Source: Sphingomonas sp. Leaf412 (GTDB lineage: Bacteria > Pseudomonadota > Alphaproteobacteria > Sphingomonadales > Sphingomonadaceae). From it: a stretch of 64,000 nucleotides of DNA. Below are positions 27,101 to 35,900 of this stretch, in pieces. The notes below the pieces were generated by a model that saw only the letters and a list, made by a program, of their open reading frames with translations, made no database searches and was not told the DNA's origin. Made by a program: the position numbers and the translations under genes. Each line of letters opens with the position of its first letter. The stretch's first letter is position 1. Location: assembly GCF_001425405.1 (NCBI RefSeq), contig NZ_LMQP01000003.1, positions 643,117 to 707,116 on the forward strand, read 5' to 3'.

Positions 27101-27325
27101 GAGGCCATCGATGCCGGTCAGGGTCTGTTCGATCACCTGCGTGACCGAATTCTGCACGGTTTCGGCGTTCGCGCCGGGATAGCTGGCGCGGACGGAAACC
27201 TGCGGCGGCGCGACGTCGGGATATTGCGCGATGGGCAGGGCCAGGATCGCGCCCACGCCCGCCATCATGACGATGATGGCCAGCACCCAGGCGAAGATCG
27301 GCCGATCGATGAAGATGCGGGACAC
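24104..27325 (-). CDS. RND multidrug efflux permease, HAE1 family (AcrB/MexB-like)
   Basis: A 1073-residue inner-membrane proton antiporter. It has 12 expected helices, two large periplasmic loops, the TM4 relay motif GLLVDDAIVVVENVER with the paired aspartates, the docking and pore domains, and the C-terminal GLAAKNAILMIEFAEQAEKKGAR repeat of the fold. Gln/Gly-rich segments such as RLPQQVQQQGLTVRKSNPDFLMIVSVY are those of AcrB-type pumps that export hydrophobic and amphiphilic drugs. The start codon is GTG at 27325, sharing one base with the stop of the adaptor gene (TAGTG), and the end overlaps the OprM-like gene. Confidence 0.96.
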   Translation of the reverse strand: MSRIFIDRPIFAWVLAIIVMMAGVGAILALPIAQYPDVAPPQVSVRASYPGANAETVQNSVTQVIEQTLTGIDGLLYFNSSSTSRGQVTITATFEKGVDPDIAQVQVQNQVQQAISRLPQQVQQQGLTVRKSNPDFLMIVSVYDATDKMTNIDVSDYLVSNLQDPLGRIQGVGDTNVFGAQYAMRIWLDPARLTSYQLMPGDVTAAIQAQNTEVAAGEIGGQPMPKDQMLNAIVTAQSRLQTPEQFANIILKTQANGATVRLADVARVELGAENYNAISRVNGHPGAGIAVLMAPGADALTTSELVKAEVARVAKGFPAGLEYTFPNDSTAFIKLSIEEVVKTLIEAVILVVIVMFVFLQSWRATLIPTIAVPVVLLGTFAVFYLAGFSINTLTLFGLVLAIGLLVDDAIVVVENVERLLEENPGMSPREATIQSMEEITVALVAIALVLSAVFLPMAFFGGSTGVIYRQFSVTIVAAMILSVLVAVILSPALTATLLKQHNDEDGERQQQSWMERKAPRVAHALERARNWFNGAFERMVARYIAWTRYVIDRKLVFVLLYLGTVGLLAFLFLRMPTGFLPTEDQGSVQIQFQLPAGATQNRTFEVQQIVEKYLRENERANVRVMLVTTGGGGGASGQNVGRGYINLTDWAERKGSENGAEAIVARATAAFRGLRDARVFALQPGAVRGLGQSDGFTMELQNTGSLSPQEFAAARDRLLEAAENDPLLSAVRLSELPDVGTLKVDIDQQKLAALGLNQADVNTTLSTAWGGRYVNDFIDRGRVKRVYVQGDAPSRSEPSDIDQWFVRGATGQMVPFSSFARTSWSQAPVTVSRFNGLAAFEFQGSPAAGYSSGDAMERIAELAAEIPGTSVAWAGISYQERLSSGQAPLLYALSIAVVFLCLAALYESWSIPLAVLLIIPLGLVGAVFATTLRGLTNDVYLQIGLLTTMGLAAKNAILMIEFAEQAEKKGARVIDAALEAARLRLRPILMTSLAFIFGVLPLAISTGAGANSRIAIGTAVIGGMLTATVLAVFYIPLFFVLVRRGFRDGWKGLKRGAEPSEDTTVAKTEEKPA

Positions 27326-28548
27326 TAGCGGCCTCCGCCTCCCTTGCCCTGGGCCTTCATCTTCTCAAGCTCCTCGGGGGAGGGGGCCTTCACCGGCTGC
27401 GGCGCACTGGCGGGCACCGGCGCGATCGGACCGCCGGGCTTCAGGTCGGCCAGGCCCTGCGTGATGATGCGGTCGCCGGGGTTCAGCCCCTTCGTCACGA
27501 CCCAGTCGGCGCCGACGGTGCGGGAGGCGTCGATCGTCCGCTGCTCCGCCTTGTTGTCCTTGCCGACGACGAACAGCGTCGCGCTGCCCTTCGGATCGCG
27601 CTGCACCGCGGCCTGCGGCACCAGGAACGCATTCTGCTGCACCGCCTGCGCGAACACCGCGCGGACGAACATGCCGGGCAGCAGCAGTCCCTGCGGGTTG
27701 GGGAAACGCGCGCGCAGATTGACGGTGCCGGTCGCCTGATCGACGACGACCTCCGAAAACTCGACCGTGCCGGTCAGGCCGTAGTCGCTGCCGTCCTCCA
27801 GCTTCAGCCGCACGGTGGCGCGCGCGGGCGTCACCCCGCCCGACGCCAGCGCGCGGCGCAGCGCCAGCAGGTCGGCGGCGGACCGCTGGATATCGACGAA
27901 CATCGGATCCAGCTGCTGGATCGTCGCCAGCGGATCGGCCTGCGTGGTGCTGACCAATGCGCCGACGGTGAACAGCGACCGCCCGATCCGCCCCGTGATC
28001 GGGGCGGGGACGGTGGTGAAGCGCAGGTTGGTGCGCGCGGTGTCGAGCTGCGCGCGGTTCACGTCGATCGCGGCCTTCGCCTGCCGCTGCGTCGCCAAGG
28101 CGTCGGTATAATCCTGCTTGCTGACGGCCTCGGCCGCCGCCAGCGGGCGGAAACGGTCGGCGCGGACCTTCGCCGCCTCGAACGTCGCCTGCGCGCTCGC
28201 CACGCCCGCGCGCGCCTCGTTGGCGGCGGCGCGGTAGAGCGAGGGGTCGATCTGGTACAGCGCCTGGCCCTGTCGGACGATCTGCCCTTCCTCGAACAGG
28301 CGGCGCTGGATCACGCCGGTGACCTGCGGGCGGACCTCGCTGGACTGGAACGCGACGGTGCGGCCCGCCAGTTCCACCGTGACCGGGACCGACGTCGGCT
28401 GGAGCACGACGAAACCGACCGCCTTGGGCCGGTCCTTCGCGCCGCCGCCCTTTTCCTGCGCAGGATCGCCCGCACCGCAGGCGGCAAGCACCAGAAGGCC
28501 CGCGCCAAGCAATACCCGGCCCGTCAGCCCGTTCGTCCGCATCGTCAT
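27325..28548 (-). CDS. RND efflux periplasmic adaptor (membrane fusion protein)
   Basis: A 407-residue lipoprotein (lipobox LLVLAAC, cysteine about residue 25) bridging the RND pump and the outer-membrane channel. The barrel-sandwich lipoyl halves (SVPVTVELAGRTVAFQSSEVRPQVTGVIQRRLFEEGQIVRQGQ, then FTTVPAPITGRIGRS) flank a helical hairpin (residues about 115-180). The beta-barrel and membrane-proximal domains follow, and the protein ends in a Pro/Gly/Lys-rich tail. The first gene of the operon adaptor-permease-channel; a second ATG at 28542 is equally good. No regulator gene adjoins it; candidate operator repeats are upstream at 28587-28623. Confidence 0.95.
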   Translation of the reverse strand: MTMRTNGLTGRVLLGAGLLVLAACGAGDPAQEKGGGAKDRPKAVGFVVLQPTSVPVTVELAGRTVAFQSSEVRPQVTGVIQRRLFEEGQIVRQGQALYQIDPSLYRAAANEARAGVASAQATFEAAKVRADRFRPLAAAEAVSKQDYTDALATQRQAKAAIDVNRAQLDTARTNLRFTTVPAPITGRIGRSLFTVGALVSTTQADPLATIQQLDPMFVDIQRSAADLLALRRALASGGVTPARATVRLKLEDGSDYGLTGTVEFSEVVVDQATGTVNLRARFPNPQGLLLPGMFVRAVFAQAVQQNAFLVPQAAVQRDPKGSATLFVVGKDNKAEQRTIDASRTVGADWVVTKGLNPGDRIITQGLADLKPGGPIAPVPASAPQPVKAPSPEELEKMKAQGKGGGGR

Positions 28549-28586
28549 CCCGTCAGAAAGCCTGTCGCACCCCTAGGCGCTGTTTG

Positions 28587-28623
28587 TCGCAAATGTTTCG
28601 CGAATACGAGGCTATTTTGCGAA
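28587..28623 (-). promoter_or_regulatory. repeated TTCGCGAA-like motifs upstream of the efflux operon
   Basis: In 37 bases there are three related elements on the plus strand: TCGCAAA (28587), the perfect palindrome TTCGCGAA (28597-28604) and TTTTGCGAA (28615-28623). They sit 39-75 bases ahead of the adaptor start. Spacing and symmetry are what a dimeric repressor site would show; the binding protein is unknown. Confidence 0.3.
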
Positions 28624-28638
28624 CCGGCCGATACGGAT

Positions 28639-28661
28639 AGCCCCTCTCCTAAAGGGGGGCT
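28639..28661. terminator. terminator-like hairpin between the acyl-CoA genes and the efflux promoter
   Basis: AGCCCC and GGGGCT arms separated by 11 bases, just past the enoyl-CoA hydratase stop. It is weak (six base pairs, TTT on the plus strand only), and could isolate the two minus-strand operons from each other. Confidence 0.35.
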
Positions 28662-28671
28662 TTGATCGAAC

Positions 28672-29445
28672 TCACCCCCGCACGAAATTCCCCGGGCGGC
28701 GTTCCGCGGTCGCCCTGATCCCCTCGCGGAAGTCGGCGGTCTGCATCAACCGGTCCTGCTCCGCGCGCTCTTGGTCGGTCTGCGCCTTCACGCCCGCGGC
28801 CAGATCGCCGCGCAGCGTCGCACGCGTCGCCTCGATCGCCAGCGGTGCATTGGCCGCGATCTCGGCCGCCAGCCGCTGCGCCGCGGCGCGCACCTCGCCC
28901 AGCGGCGCGATCTCGTCGACCAGGCCGTAGCGATAGGCATCCTCCGCCTTCACGCGCCGACCCGTCAGCAGCATCAGCGACGCATGCTGCTGCCCCACGA
29001 CGCGGGGCAGCGTGTGCGTGATACCGAACCCGGCATGGAAGCCCAGCGTCACGAAACTGGCGGAAAAGCGCGCCTCCGGTGCCGCGACGCGGAAGTCGCC
29101 GACCAGCGCGAGGCCGAGGCCCGCGCCGACCGCCGAACCCTGCACCGCCGCCACCACGGGCTTGGGCGCGGCGAACAGGCGGACGGCGTTGCGGTACAGG
29201 GCAGGGGTCTCGCTCTCACCGTCGTCGTTCGCCAGCGGCTTGTCCCCCGACAGGTCCGCCCCGCCGCAGAACACCTTGCCCTCGCTCGCCAGCACGATCG
29301 CGCGACAGGCATCGTCTCCGGCCAGTTCCTCGAACACGTCGGCCAGCGCGCCGATCAGCGCGGCGTTGACGAAGTTGTGCGGCGCGCGGTCGATGACGAC
29401 CGTGGCGACGTGACCCTCGCGGGTGACCGAAATATGTTCCTTCAT
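28672..29445 (-). CDS. enoyl-CoA hydratase/isomerase family protein
   Basis: A 257-residue crotonase-fold protein. The oxyanion-hole segments are VFCGGADLSG and AAVQGSAVGAGLGLALVGDFRVAAPEARFSASFVTLGFHAGFG. The second catalytic glutamate of classic hydratases (in the E-x-x-x region near AGFG) is replaced by a small residue, so isomerase or another crotonase activity is possible. The ATG overlaps the acyl-CoA dehydrogenase stop (29442-29445), giving a coupled pair for beta-oxidation-like degradation of an acyl-CoA, or possibly of a terpenoid or aromatic-derived one. Confidence 0.9.
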   Translation of the reverse strand: MKEHISVTREGHVATVVIDRAPHNFVNAALIGALADVFEELAGDDACRAIVLASEGKVFCGGADLSGDKPLANDDGESETPALYRNAVRLFAAPKPVVAAVQGSAVGAGLGLALVGDFRVAAPEARFSASFVTLGFHAGFGITHTLPRVVGQQHASLMLLTGRRVKAEDAYRYGLVDEIAPLGEVRAAAQRLAAEIAANAPLAIEATRATLRGDLAAGVKAQTDQERAEQDRLMQTADFREGIRATAERRPGNFVRG

Positions 29446-30608
29446 GCCCGTGTCCCCAGCAGGTTGCGGGCGACCACCCAATTGTGGATCTCGGTCGGCC
29501 CGTCGTAGATTCGCATCAGGCGGATCTTCCCCGCCATCTGCTGCAACGGCATTTCCTTCGTCATGCCCATCGCACCGAAACACTGCATCGCGTGGTCCAG
29601 CACCTCCCACGCCATCTCCAGCGCGTAGGACTTTATCATCGACACCTCGTTGCGCACGTCGCGCCCCTGATCCAGCTTCCACGCGCAATCGTACGTCATC
29701 AGCCGTGCGGCGTGGATGCGGATCGCGGCGTCGGCGATCCAGTTCTGCACCGTCTGCCGCTCCGACAGCGGCTTGCCGAACGTCGTGCGCTGCGGGGCGT
29801 AGTCGATCATCATCTCCATCGCGCGCTGCGCCATGCCGATCGCGTTCGCCGCCATTTCCGACCGCCGCGTCGCCAGGCGCAGCTGCATCGGCGCGAAGCC
29901 CTGGCCCTCGGTGCCCAGCAACTTCCATCCCGGCACGCGGCAATCGTCCAGCGCGACCTCGAACGTCGTCTCCGCGCCGATCATCGGGATCGGCCGCACC
30001 ACCGAAAAGCCCGGGGCGTCGCGATCGACCAGGAACGCGCTCATCCCCCCGCGCGCGCCCTTCTGCTTGTCGGTCACCGCCATCACGATCGTGAAGTCGG
30101 CGCGGTCCGCCTTCGTGATCCAGATCTTGCGCCCGTTCAGGATCCAGTCGTCGCCATCGCGGACCGCGGTCGTCTTCATCCCCGCCGGGTCCGCGCCCGC
30201 GCCCGGCTCGCTGATTCCGATCGCGCTGATCGTCTCGCCGCGCACATACGGCGCCAGATACGCCTCGCGCTGCTGGTCGTTTACGGTCGCGGCCAGCATC
30301 TTCAGGTTCGGCGAATCGGGCGGCAGCACCCACGGCACGATCGTCCGGCCCAGCGCCTCGTTCACCGCGACCATCGCCACCGCGGGCAGGTCGTGTCCGC
30401 CGCAATCTTCCGGCGCGTCGAGGCCCCACAGGCCCAGATCGCGCGACACCTGATCGACGTGCTTCCGCTCGTCCTCCGACAAGCGCAGGCCCTCGCCCGC
30501 GATGTCGCGCGCCAGCACGCGGCCCTCCAGCGGCATCAGTTCGTCGTCGACGAACCGGCGTGCCAGTTCCGCGATCATGCGATGGTCGTCGTCCAGCTCG
30601 AAATTCAT
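29442..30608 (-). CDS. acyl-CoA dehydrogenase family protein
   Basis: A 388-residue flavoprotein that oxidises acyl-CoA to trans-2-enoyl-CoA and passes electrons to ETF. The N-terminal helical domain starts DDDHRMIAELARRFVDDEL. Middle-domain FAD-binding segments AIGISEPGAGADPAGMKTTA and WILNGRKIWITKADRADF follow, and the C-terminal domain carries RTTFGKPLSERQTVQNWIAD and MRIYDGPTEIHNWVVARNLLG. The start at 30608 (MNFELDDDH) is used; the open frame to 30662 has no homology. It is divergent from tamA with a 124-base shared promoter region. Confidence 0.93.
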   Translation of the reverse strand: MNFELDDDHRMIAELARRFVDDELMPLEGRVLARDIAGEGLRLSEDERKHVDQVSRDLGLWGLDAPEDCGGHDLPAVAMVAVNEALGRTIVPWVLPPDSPNLKMLAATVNDQQREAYLAPYVRGETISAIGISEPGAGADPAGMKTTAVRDGDDWILNGRKIWITKADRADFTIVMAVTDKQKGARGGMSAFLVDRDAPGFSVVRPIPMIGAETTFEVALDDCRVPGWKLLGTEGQGFAPMQLRLATRRSEMAANAIGMAQRAMEMMIDYAPQRTTFGKPLSERQTVQNWIADAAIRIHAARLMTYDCAWKLDQGRDVRNEVSMIKSYALEMAWEVLDHAMQCFGAMGMTKEMPLQQMAGKIRLMRIYDGPTEIHNWVVARNLLGTRA

Positions 30609-30732
30609 AGCGCCGCATCCTCTCTTGCCGGCTTCATTACCGTCTTTTGCGCGCACGTCCACGCGTCGGCGGAATTGCCGCGCGCGTGCAACCCTTTGCG
30701 CGATTCCGCGTTGCGGATCGTTGCGGGGTGTA

Positions 30733-32970
30733 ATGGAATTACCGGCAGCCCGAACAAAAGGGGCGTTCGTGCTGGGTTTTCGTTTTCGTCGTCGTCATCT
30801 GCTGTTCGCGACCGCGCTAGCCGCCGTACCGGCGCATGGCCAGATGCAGACCCCGGGGACGGCGCCCGCCACCGGCCCGGACGCGCCCCGGACGTCGCCC
30901 ACGGTCACCGATCCGCAGGGCGATACGCCGATCGTGCCGGATGCGGCCTTCGACGCCGCGCTGCCCCCCATCGTCGACGACATCGACGCCCCGCTCGAAC
31001 CCGTCGCCACTCCCCCCGCGACCCCGGCGGCGACCGCCACGACGACGCAGGCGGCGCAGGCCCCCATCGTCGAGGGCGCCTTGCCCCCGCCCACCGCCGC
31101 GGATCCCGTGCTGGCGCAACCGCTCGAGCCGCTGGGATCGTTCGATACCGTCCCGTTGCAGACCGTCGCGGATACGGCGACCGGCGAGGATGCGCCCGAC
31201 ATCCGCTACGTCGTCGATGTCCGCGGGCTCGACCCGCTGGGCCTGAACGACGAGTTCAAGTCGCTGTCGGCGCTGAACGAGGGCGGGGGCAAGGCGGACA
31301 ACGCCACGCAGATTTCGGCCCGTGCGCGCGAGGACGAGCGATTGGCGCTGCGGCTGATGCGGTCGCTGGGCTATTACGACGGCACCGCCATCTCCACGAT
31401 CGAGAACGTGCCCACCGAGAAGAACCGCATCCGCGCGATCGTCAGTGCCACTCCCGGACCGCTGTACACGCTCGGCAGCATCACCGTCACGACGCAGGCG
31501 ACGACGCCCCCCGACCTCGTCCGCCGCGAACTGGCGCTGAAGGTCGGCGACCCGATCGAGGCGGCGCGGATCCAGGGCGCGGAGGCGAACGTCAGCCTGA
31601 AACTGCCGCAGCAAGGCTATCCCTTCGTCAAGGTCGGAGAACGCGACATCCTGCTGGACGAGGCGGTGCACAAGGGCGACTATACCCTGCCGGTCGACAC
31701 CGGGCCGCGCAGCAGCTTCGGGGTGCTGCGGACCGAGGGCGATCCGGTCTTCGCGCTCGATCACCTGAACGTCTTCCCGCGGTTCGAGGCCGGGCAGCTG
31801 TACGACAACCGCCTCGCCGACGACCTGCGCGAGGCGCTGGTGGCGACGGCGCTCTTTTCCACCGTGTCGGTGGAGCCAGTCCGCACCGGCCGCGTCGCGC
31901 CCGACGGGACGGAAGCGGTCGACCTGCTGGTCCGCCAGACGAAGGGACCGGCGCGCAGCCTGTCCGGATCGGGCGGGTTCGGCACGGGCGAGGGGCTGAA
32001 GGTCGAGGGCGCGTTCACGCACCGCAACCTGTTCTCGCCCGAAGGCGCGCTGATCGCCACCGCGATCGCGGGCACGCAGCAGCGCGGCGCCAGCGCCACC
32101 TTCCGCCGCTCCAACGCGGGCAAGCGCGACCGGACGGTCAGCCTGACCGCGGGCGTCCTGTATCAAAGCTACGACGCGTTCAACGCGTATACCGGCACGA
32201 TCGCGGGACGGATCGCCTATGATTCGACCCCGATCTGGCAGAAGAAATTCACTTACGCGTACGGCTTCGAACTGACCGGGACGGCGGAAGAGGCGTATGA
32301 TTTCACGCGACAGGAACGCCGTCGTCAGACCTACGGCATCTTCGCCTTGCCGGCGCAGGCGGTGTTCGACCGCTCGGACAGTCTGCTCAATCCCACGAAG
32401 GGCTATCGCCTGAAACTGAACCTAAGCCCCGAAACGTCGGTCAGCGGGGGTGTACGTCCCTATGCGCGCACGATGGTGGAGGCGACGGGCTATTTCCCGG
32501 TCAGCGACAGGCTGGTGATCGCCGGGCGCGTGCGCGCCGGTGGCATCTTCGGCATCGACCGCGACGATCTGGCGCCGTCGCGGCGCTATTATGGCGGCGG
32601 CGGCGGGTCGGTGCGCGGCTACGGCTTCCAGCGGCTCGGCCCCGTCGAACCCTTGAACGCGCTGACCCCGGACGAGGACGGCAACGTCGACCTTGCCGAC
32701 CTGCGCCCCGTCGGCGGGCGGAGCATCAACGAATTCGCGATCGAGGCGCGCTACCGCTTCGGCGATTTCGGGATCGTCCCGTTCCTCGACGCGGGCAATG
32801 CGTATGAGGGCAGCTTCCCCACCGGCAAGGACCTGCGCTACGGCGCGGGCATCGGCGGGCGCATCTATACCAACTTCGGCCCCCTGCGCGTCGACGTCGC
32901 GACGCCGCTCAACCCCCGCGAGGGCGACGGCAAGGTCGCCTTGTACATCTCGATCGGACAGGCGTTCTGA
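30733..32970 (+). CDS. tamA: TamA-like outer-membrane assembly protein (BamA/Omp85 family)
   Basis: A 745-residue Omp85-superfamily protein. It has a signal peptide (RRRHLLFATALAAVPAHGQ), a long Pro/Ala/Thr/Asp-rich stretch (residues about 38-155), POTRA domains (about 155-430; for example RIRAIVSATPGPLYTLGSITVTT) and a C-terminal 16-strand barrel. The barrel has the conserved loop-6 motif V-R-G-Y (GGSVRGYGF) and ends with an aromatic residue (IGQAF). TamA works with the inner-membrane-anchored TamB, encoded next, in outer-membrane protein insertion and envelope lipid homeostasis. The ATG at 30733 or GTG at 30769 may be the start. Confidence 0.92.
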   Translation: MELPAARTKGAFVLGFRFRRRHLLFATALAAVPAHGQMQTPGTAPATGPDAPRTSPTVTDPQGDTPIVPDAAFDAALPPIVDDIDAPLEPVATPPATPAATATTTQAAQAPIVEGALPPPTAADPVLAQPLEPLGSFDTVPLQTVADTATGEDAPDIRYVVDVRGLDPLGLNDEFKSLSALNEGGGKADNATQISARAREDERLALRLMRSLGYYDGTAISTIENVPTEKNRIRAIVSATPGPLYTLGSITVTTQATTPPDLVRRELALKVGDPIEAARIQGAEANVSLKLPQQGYPFVKVGERDILLDEAVHKGDYTLPVDTGPRSSFGVLRTEGDPVFALDHLNVFPRFEAGQLYDNRLADDLREALVATALFSTVSVEPVRTGRVAPDGTEAVDLLVRQTKGPARSLSGSGGFGTGEGLKVEGAFTHRNLFSPEGALIATAIAGTQQRGASATFRRSNAGKRDRTVSLTAGVLYQSYDAFNAYTGTIAGRIAYDSTPIWQKKFTYAYGFELTGTAEEAYDFTRQERRRQTYGIFALPAQAVFDRSDSLLNPTKGYRLKLNLSPETSVSGGVRPYARTMVEATGYFPVSDRLVIAGRVRAGGIFGIDRDDLAPSRRYYGGGGGSVRGYGFQRLGPVEPLNALTPDEDGNVDLADLRPVGGRSINEFAIEARYRFGDFGIVPFLDAGNAYEGSFPTGKDLRYGAGIGGRIYTNFGPLRVDVATPLNPREGDGKVALYISIGQAF

Positions 32971-35900
32971 TGTCGGACGAGACCGTGGATACCGTCGCTC
33001 CGGAAACCGTCGTCGTGGAGCGTCGCCCGTTGTGGCAACGCGTCCTGAAATGGCTGGGCGTCGCGATCCTGTCGCTCGTCGCGCTGCTGCTGGTCATCGT
33101 CGTCGGGCTGAACACCGATCCCGGCCGCCGCTTCGTGGCGGACCAGATCGGCGGCTACACCACCGCGTCGGGCCTGAATATCAAGGTCGGACGCATCGAC
33201 GGATCGCTCTACGGCACCATGCGCCTGACCGACGTGCGCGTCAGCGATCGGAAGGGCGTGTTCCTGACGGCACCGCGCCTGGCGGTGGACTGGCGCCCGT
33301 TCGCCTATGCCAGCAACCATATCGACGTGCGGCGGGTGGAAAGCCCGCTCATCACGCTGCGCCGCAATCCCGAACTGACCCCCTCGACCGAGCCGGTCGA
33401 TCCGAACGCCCCGCTCCTGCCCGATCTGGACATCGACATCGGCCGCCTGTCGGTCGCGCGTTTCGTCATGGAGCCGCCGGTGTCGGGCGCGCGCCACGTC
33501 GCGAAGATCGACGGCGAGGCGCATATCGCGGACCGCCGCGCGCAGCTGACCGTCGACGCGGTCGCGCTGCGCGGCCCCGGCGTGGCGGGCGGCGACGTCG
33601 CGCGCGTGCGGCTTGACGCGGTGCCGGACGACAACAGGCTGCTGATCGACGCGCGCGTTCGGGCGCCCGCGAACGGCGCCATCGCACAGATCGCGGGCCT
33701 GAAGGCGCCGCTGACCGCGACGCTGACGGGGCAGGGAAGCTGGGCCGAATGGCGCGGCAAGCTGGACGCCACGCTGGGCGGCGGCAAACTGGCCGACCTG
33801 ACCGTATTGGCGCAGGACGGCCGGGTGCGCGTCAACGGGATGACCCGTCCCGGCCTGTATCTGGAGGGGCCGGTGGAGCGCCTGACCGCGCCCGGCCTTA
33901 GGATCGAAAGCGATACCCGCCTGGCCGAACGTCGCGCCGACACGCGGATCAAGCTGACGTCCGACGCGCTCGCGGTCGATGCGGGCGGCGTGCTGGATTT
34001 CGCCGCCAGCCGCTTCGGCGATTTCGCGGTCGATGCGCAATTGCTGACGCCCGGCGCGATCGCGCCCGGACTGAACGGTCGTGACGTCCTGGCGCGCGTG
34101 GTCCTGAACGGCGCCTTCGCGACCCCGACCGTCGACTACAAGCTGCGCGCCGCCGTGCTCGGCTTCCAGCAGACGGCCGCGCAGGGTCTGTATGCGGAGG
34201 GTCGTGCCCGCGTGAACGCCGACCGCATCATCGTCCCCGTCCACGCCCGCGCGCGTCGCATCACCGGCCTGAATCCCGCCCTGGGCGGCCTCACGACCAA
34301 TGCGCGGATCGACGGGGATCTGGCGGTAGCGATGCCCAACATCGTGTCCGACAATTTGCGCATCCGGTCGGACACGATCGATGCCACCGCGGTGGTCGCC
34401 GCCAACATGGCGACCGGGCGCTACACCGGCGCATTGCAGGGCCGGGTGAACGACTTCCGCATCGATTCGGTCGGCATCGTCGATCTGAACACGAACGCCG
34501 ACGTCGTCGCCACACCCACCGGTTTCGGCGTCGTCGGTCGCGTCGCGATCCAGACGAAACGGCTGTTCAACGCCGGCGTGCGCGACTTTCTGGGCGGCAA
34601 TGCCGTCATGAGCACACGCTTCGGCTATTCGCCCGAGGGGATCGTCACCTTCCGCGACCTGCGCCTGCGCGCGCCCTTGTTCCGTGTGACGCGGGGGCAG
34701 GGCCGGTTCGATCCGGCCAGCGGGCGGCTGGCGGTCGACGCCGATGCGGTGTCGAACCAGTACGGCCCGCTGTTCGCGCGGGTGGAGGGCACGACCACCA
34801 ATCCCGTCGTGCGCCTGCGCGCGCCGCGCCCCGGCGTCGGCGTCGGCCTCGCCGATCTCGACGCGCGCATCGTGGGCCGCGGCGGCGCCTATCAGGTGAA
34901 CGCCACCGGCGGCACGCAATACGGGCCCTTCTCCGCCGACGTACTGGTGCGTCCCGGCGCGCAACTGGCGGTCGACATCCGCCGCGTGATCTTCGCGGGC
35001 ATCGATTTCGCGGGCCGCGTGGTGCAGACCGCCGCCGGTCCGTTCGCGGGCGACGTGCGCTTCGCGGGGCAGGGGCTGTCGGGCACGATCGGCCTCGGCG
35101 CGCAGGGTAGATACCAGCGCGCGGCCGTCAACGCGCGCGCCTTCGCCGCCACGATCCCGGGGCAGGTCGACTTCACGATCGGCCGCGCGCTGATCGCCGC
35201 CAACGTCGTGCTGTACGACACGCCCAGCGTCGTGGCGGACGTGCAGGTCGCGGACATGCGCTACGGCCCGACGGTCATCCAGTCGGCGCGCGCGAAGGTG
35301 AACTACGCCGGTGGCCGCGGCACCGCGCAGGCGGTGCTGACCGGATCGAACAGCGTGCCCTTCCGCGTCGCGATCAACAGCCGGCTGTCACCATCGCTGT
35401 ATGTAGTGGCCGTCCAAGGCGCGGCCAATGGCGTGAACTTCCGCACCCCCACGTCCGCGCGGATCGAGGTCGCGGACGGCGGCTATCGCCTGCTGCCCAC
35501 GCGGCTCGACTTCGATCGCGGCACGATGCGCCTCGCAGGTCGCTACGGCCGCGCCGGCACCAGCGCGCAGGCGCGGCTCGACCGCCTGGACCTGTCGTTG
35601 CTCGGCGCCTTCGTCCCCGATCTCGGCATCGGCGGCAGCGCAACGGGCAGCATCGATTACGTGCAGGCCGCGGGGCAGGCGATGCCGCAGGCGGACCTGA
35701 AGGTGAACATCGCCAATTTCACCCGCTCCAGCCTCGCCGCCGTCTCGCAGCCGGTCGACATCGTCCTGCAAGGCCGGCTCGACGCCGCCGCTGGGGAGAT
35801 GCGCGCGCTCGTCAAGAGCGGCGCGACTCCGGTCGGTCGCATGGTCGCGCGCCTGACCCCCGCGGGCGCCGGCGGCTGGTCGACGCGGCTGATGCAGGGA

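Noticed and set aside
25757..27328. 523-codon open frame on the plus strand opposite the RND permease
   Set aside because: Composition (Arg/Asp/His-rich) and lack of motifs mark it as antisense read-through of an AcrB-type gene.
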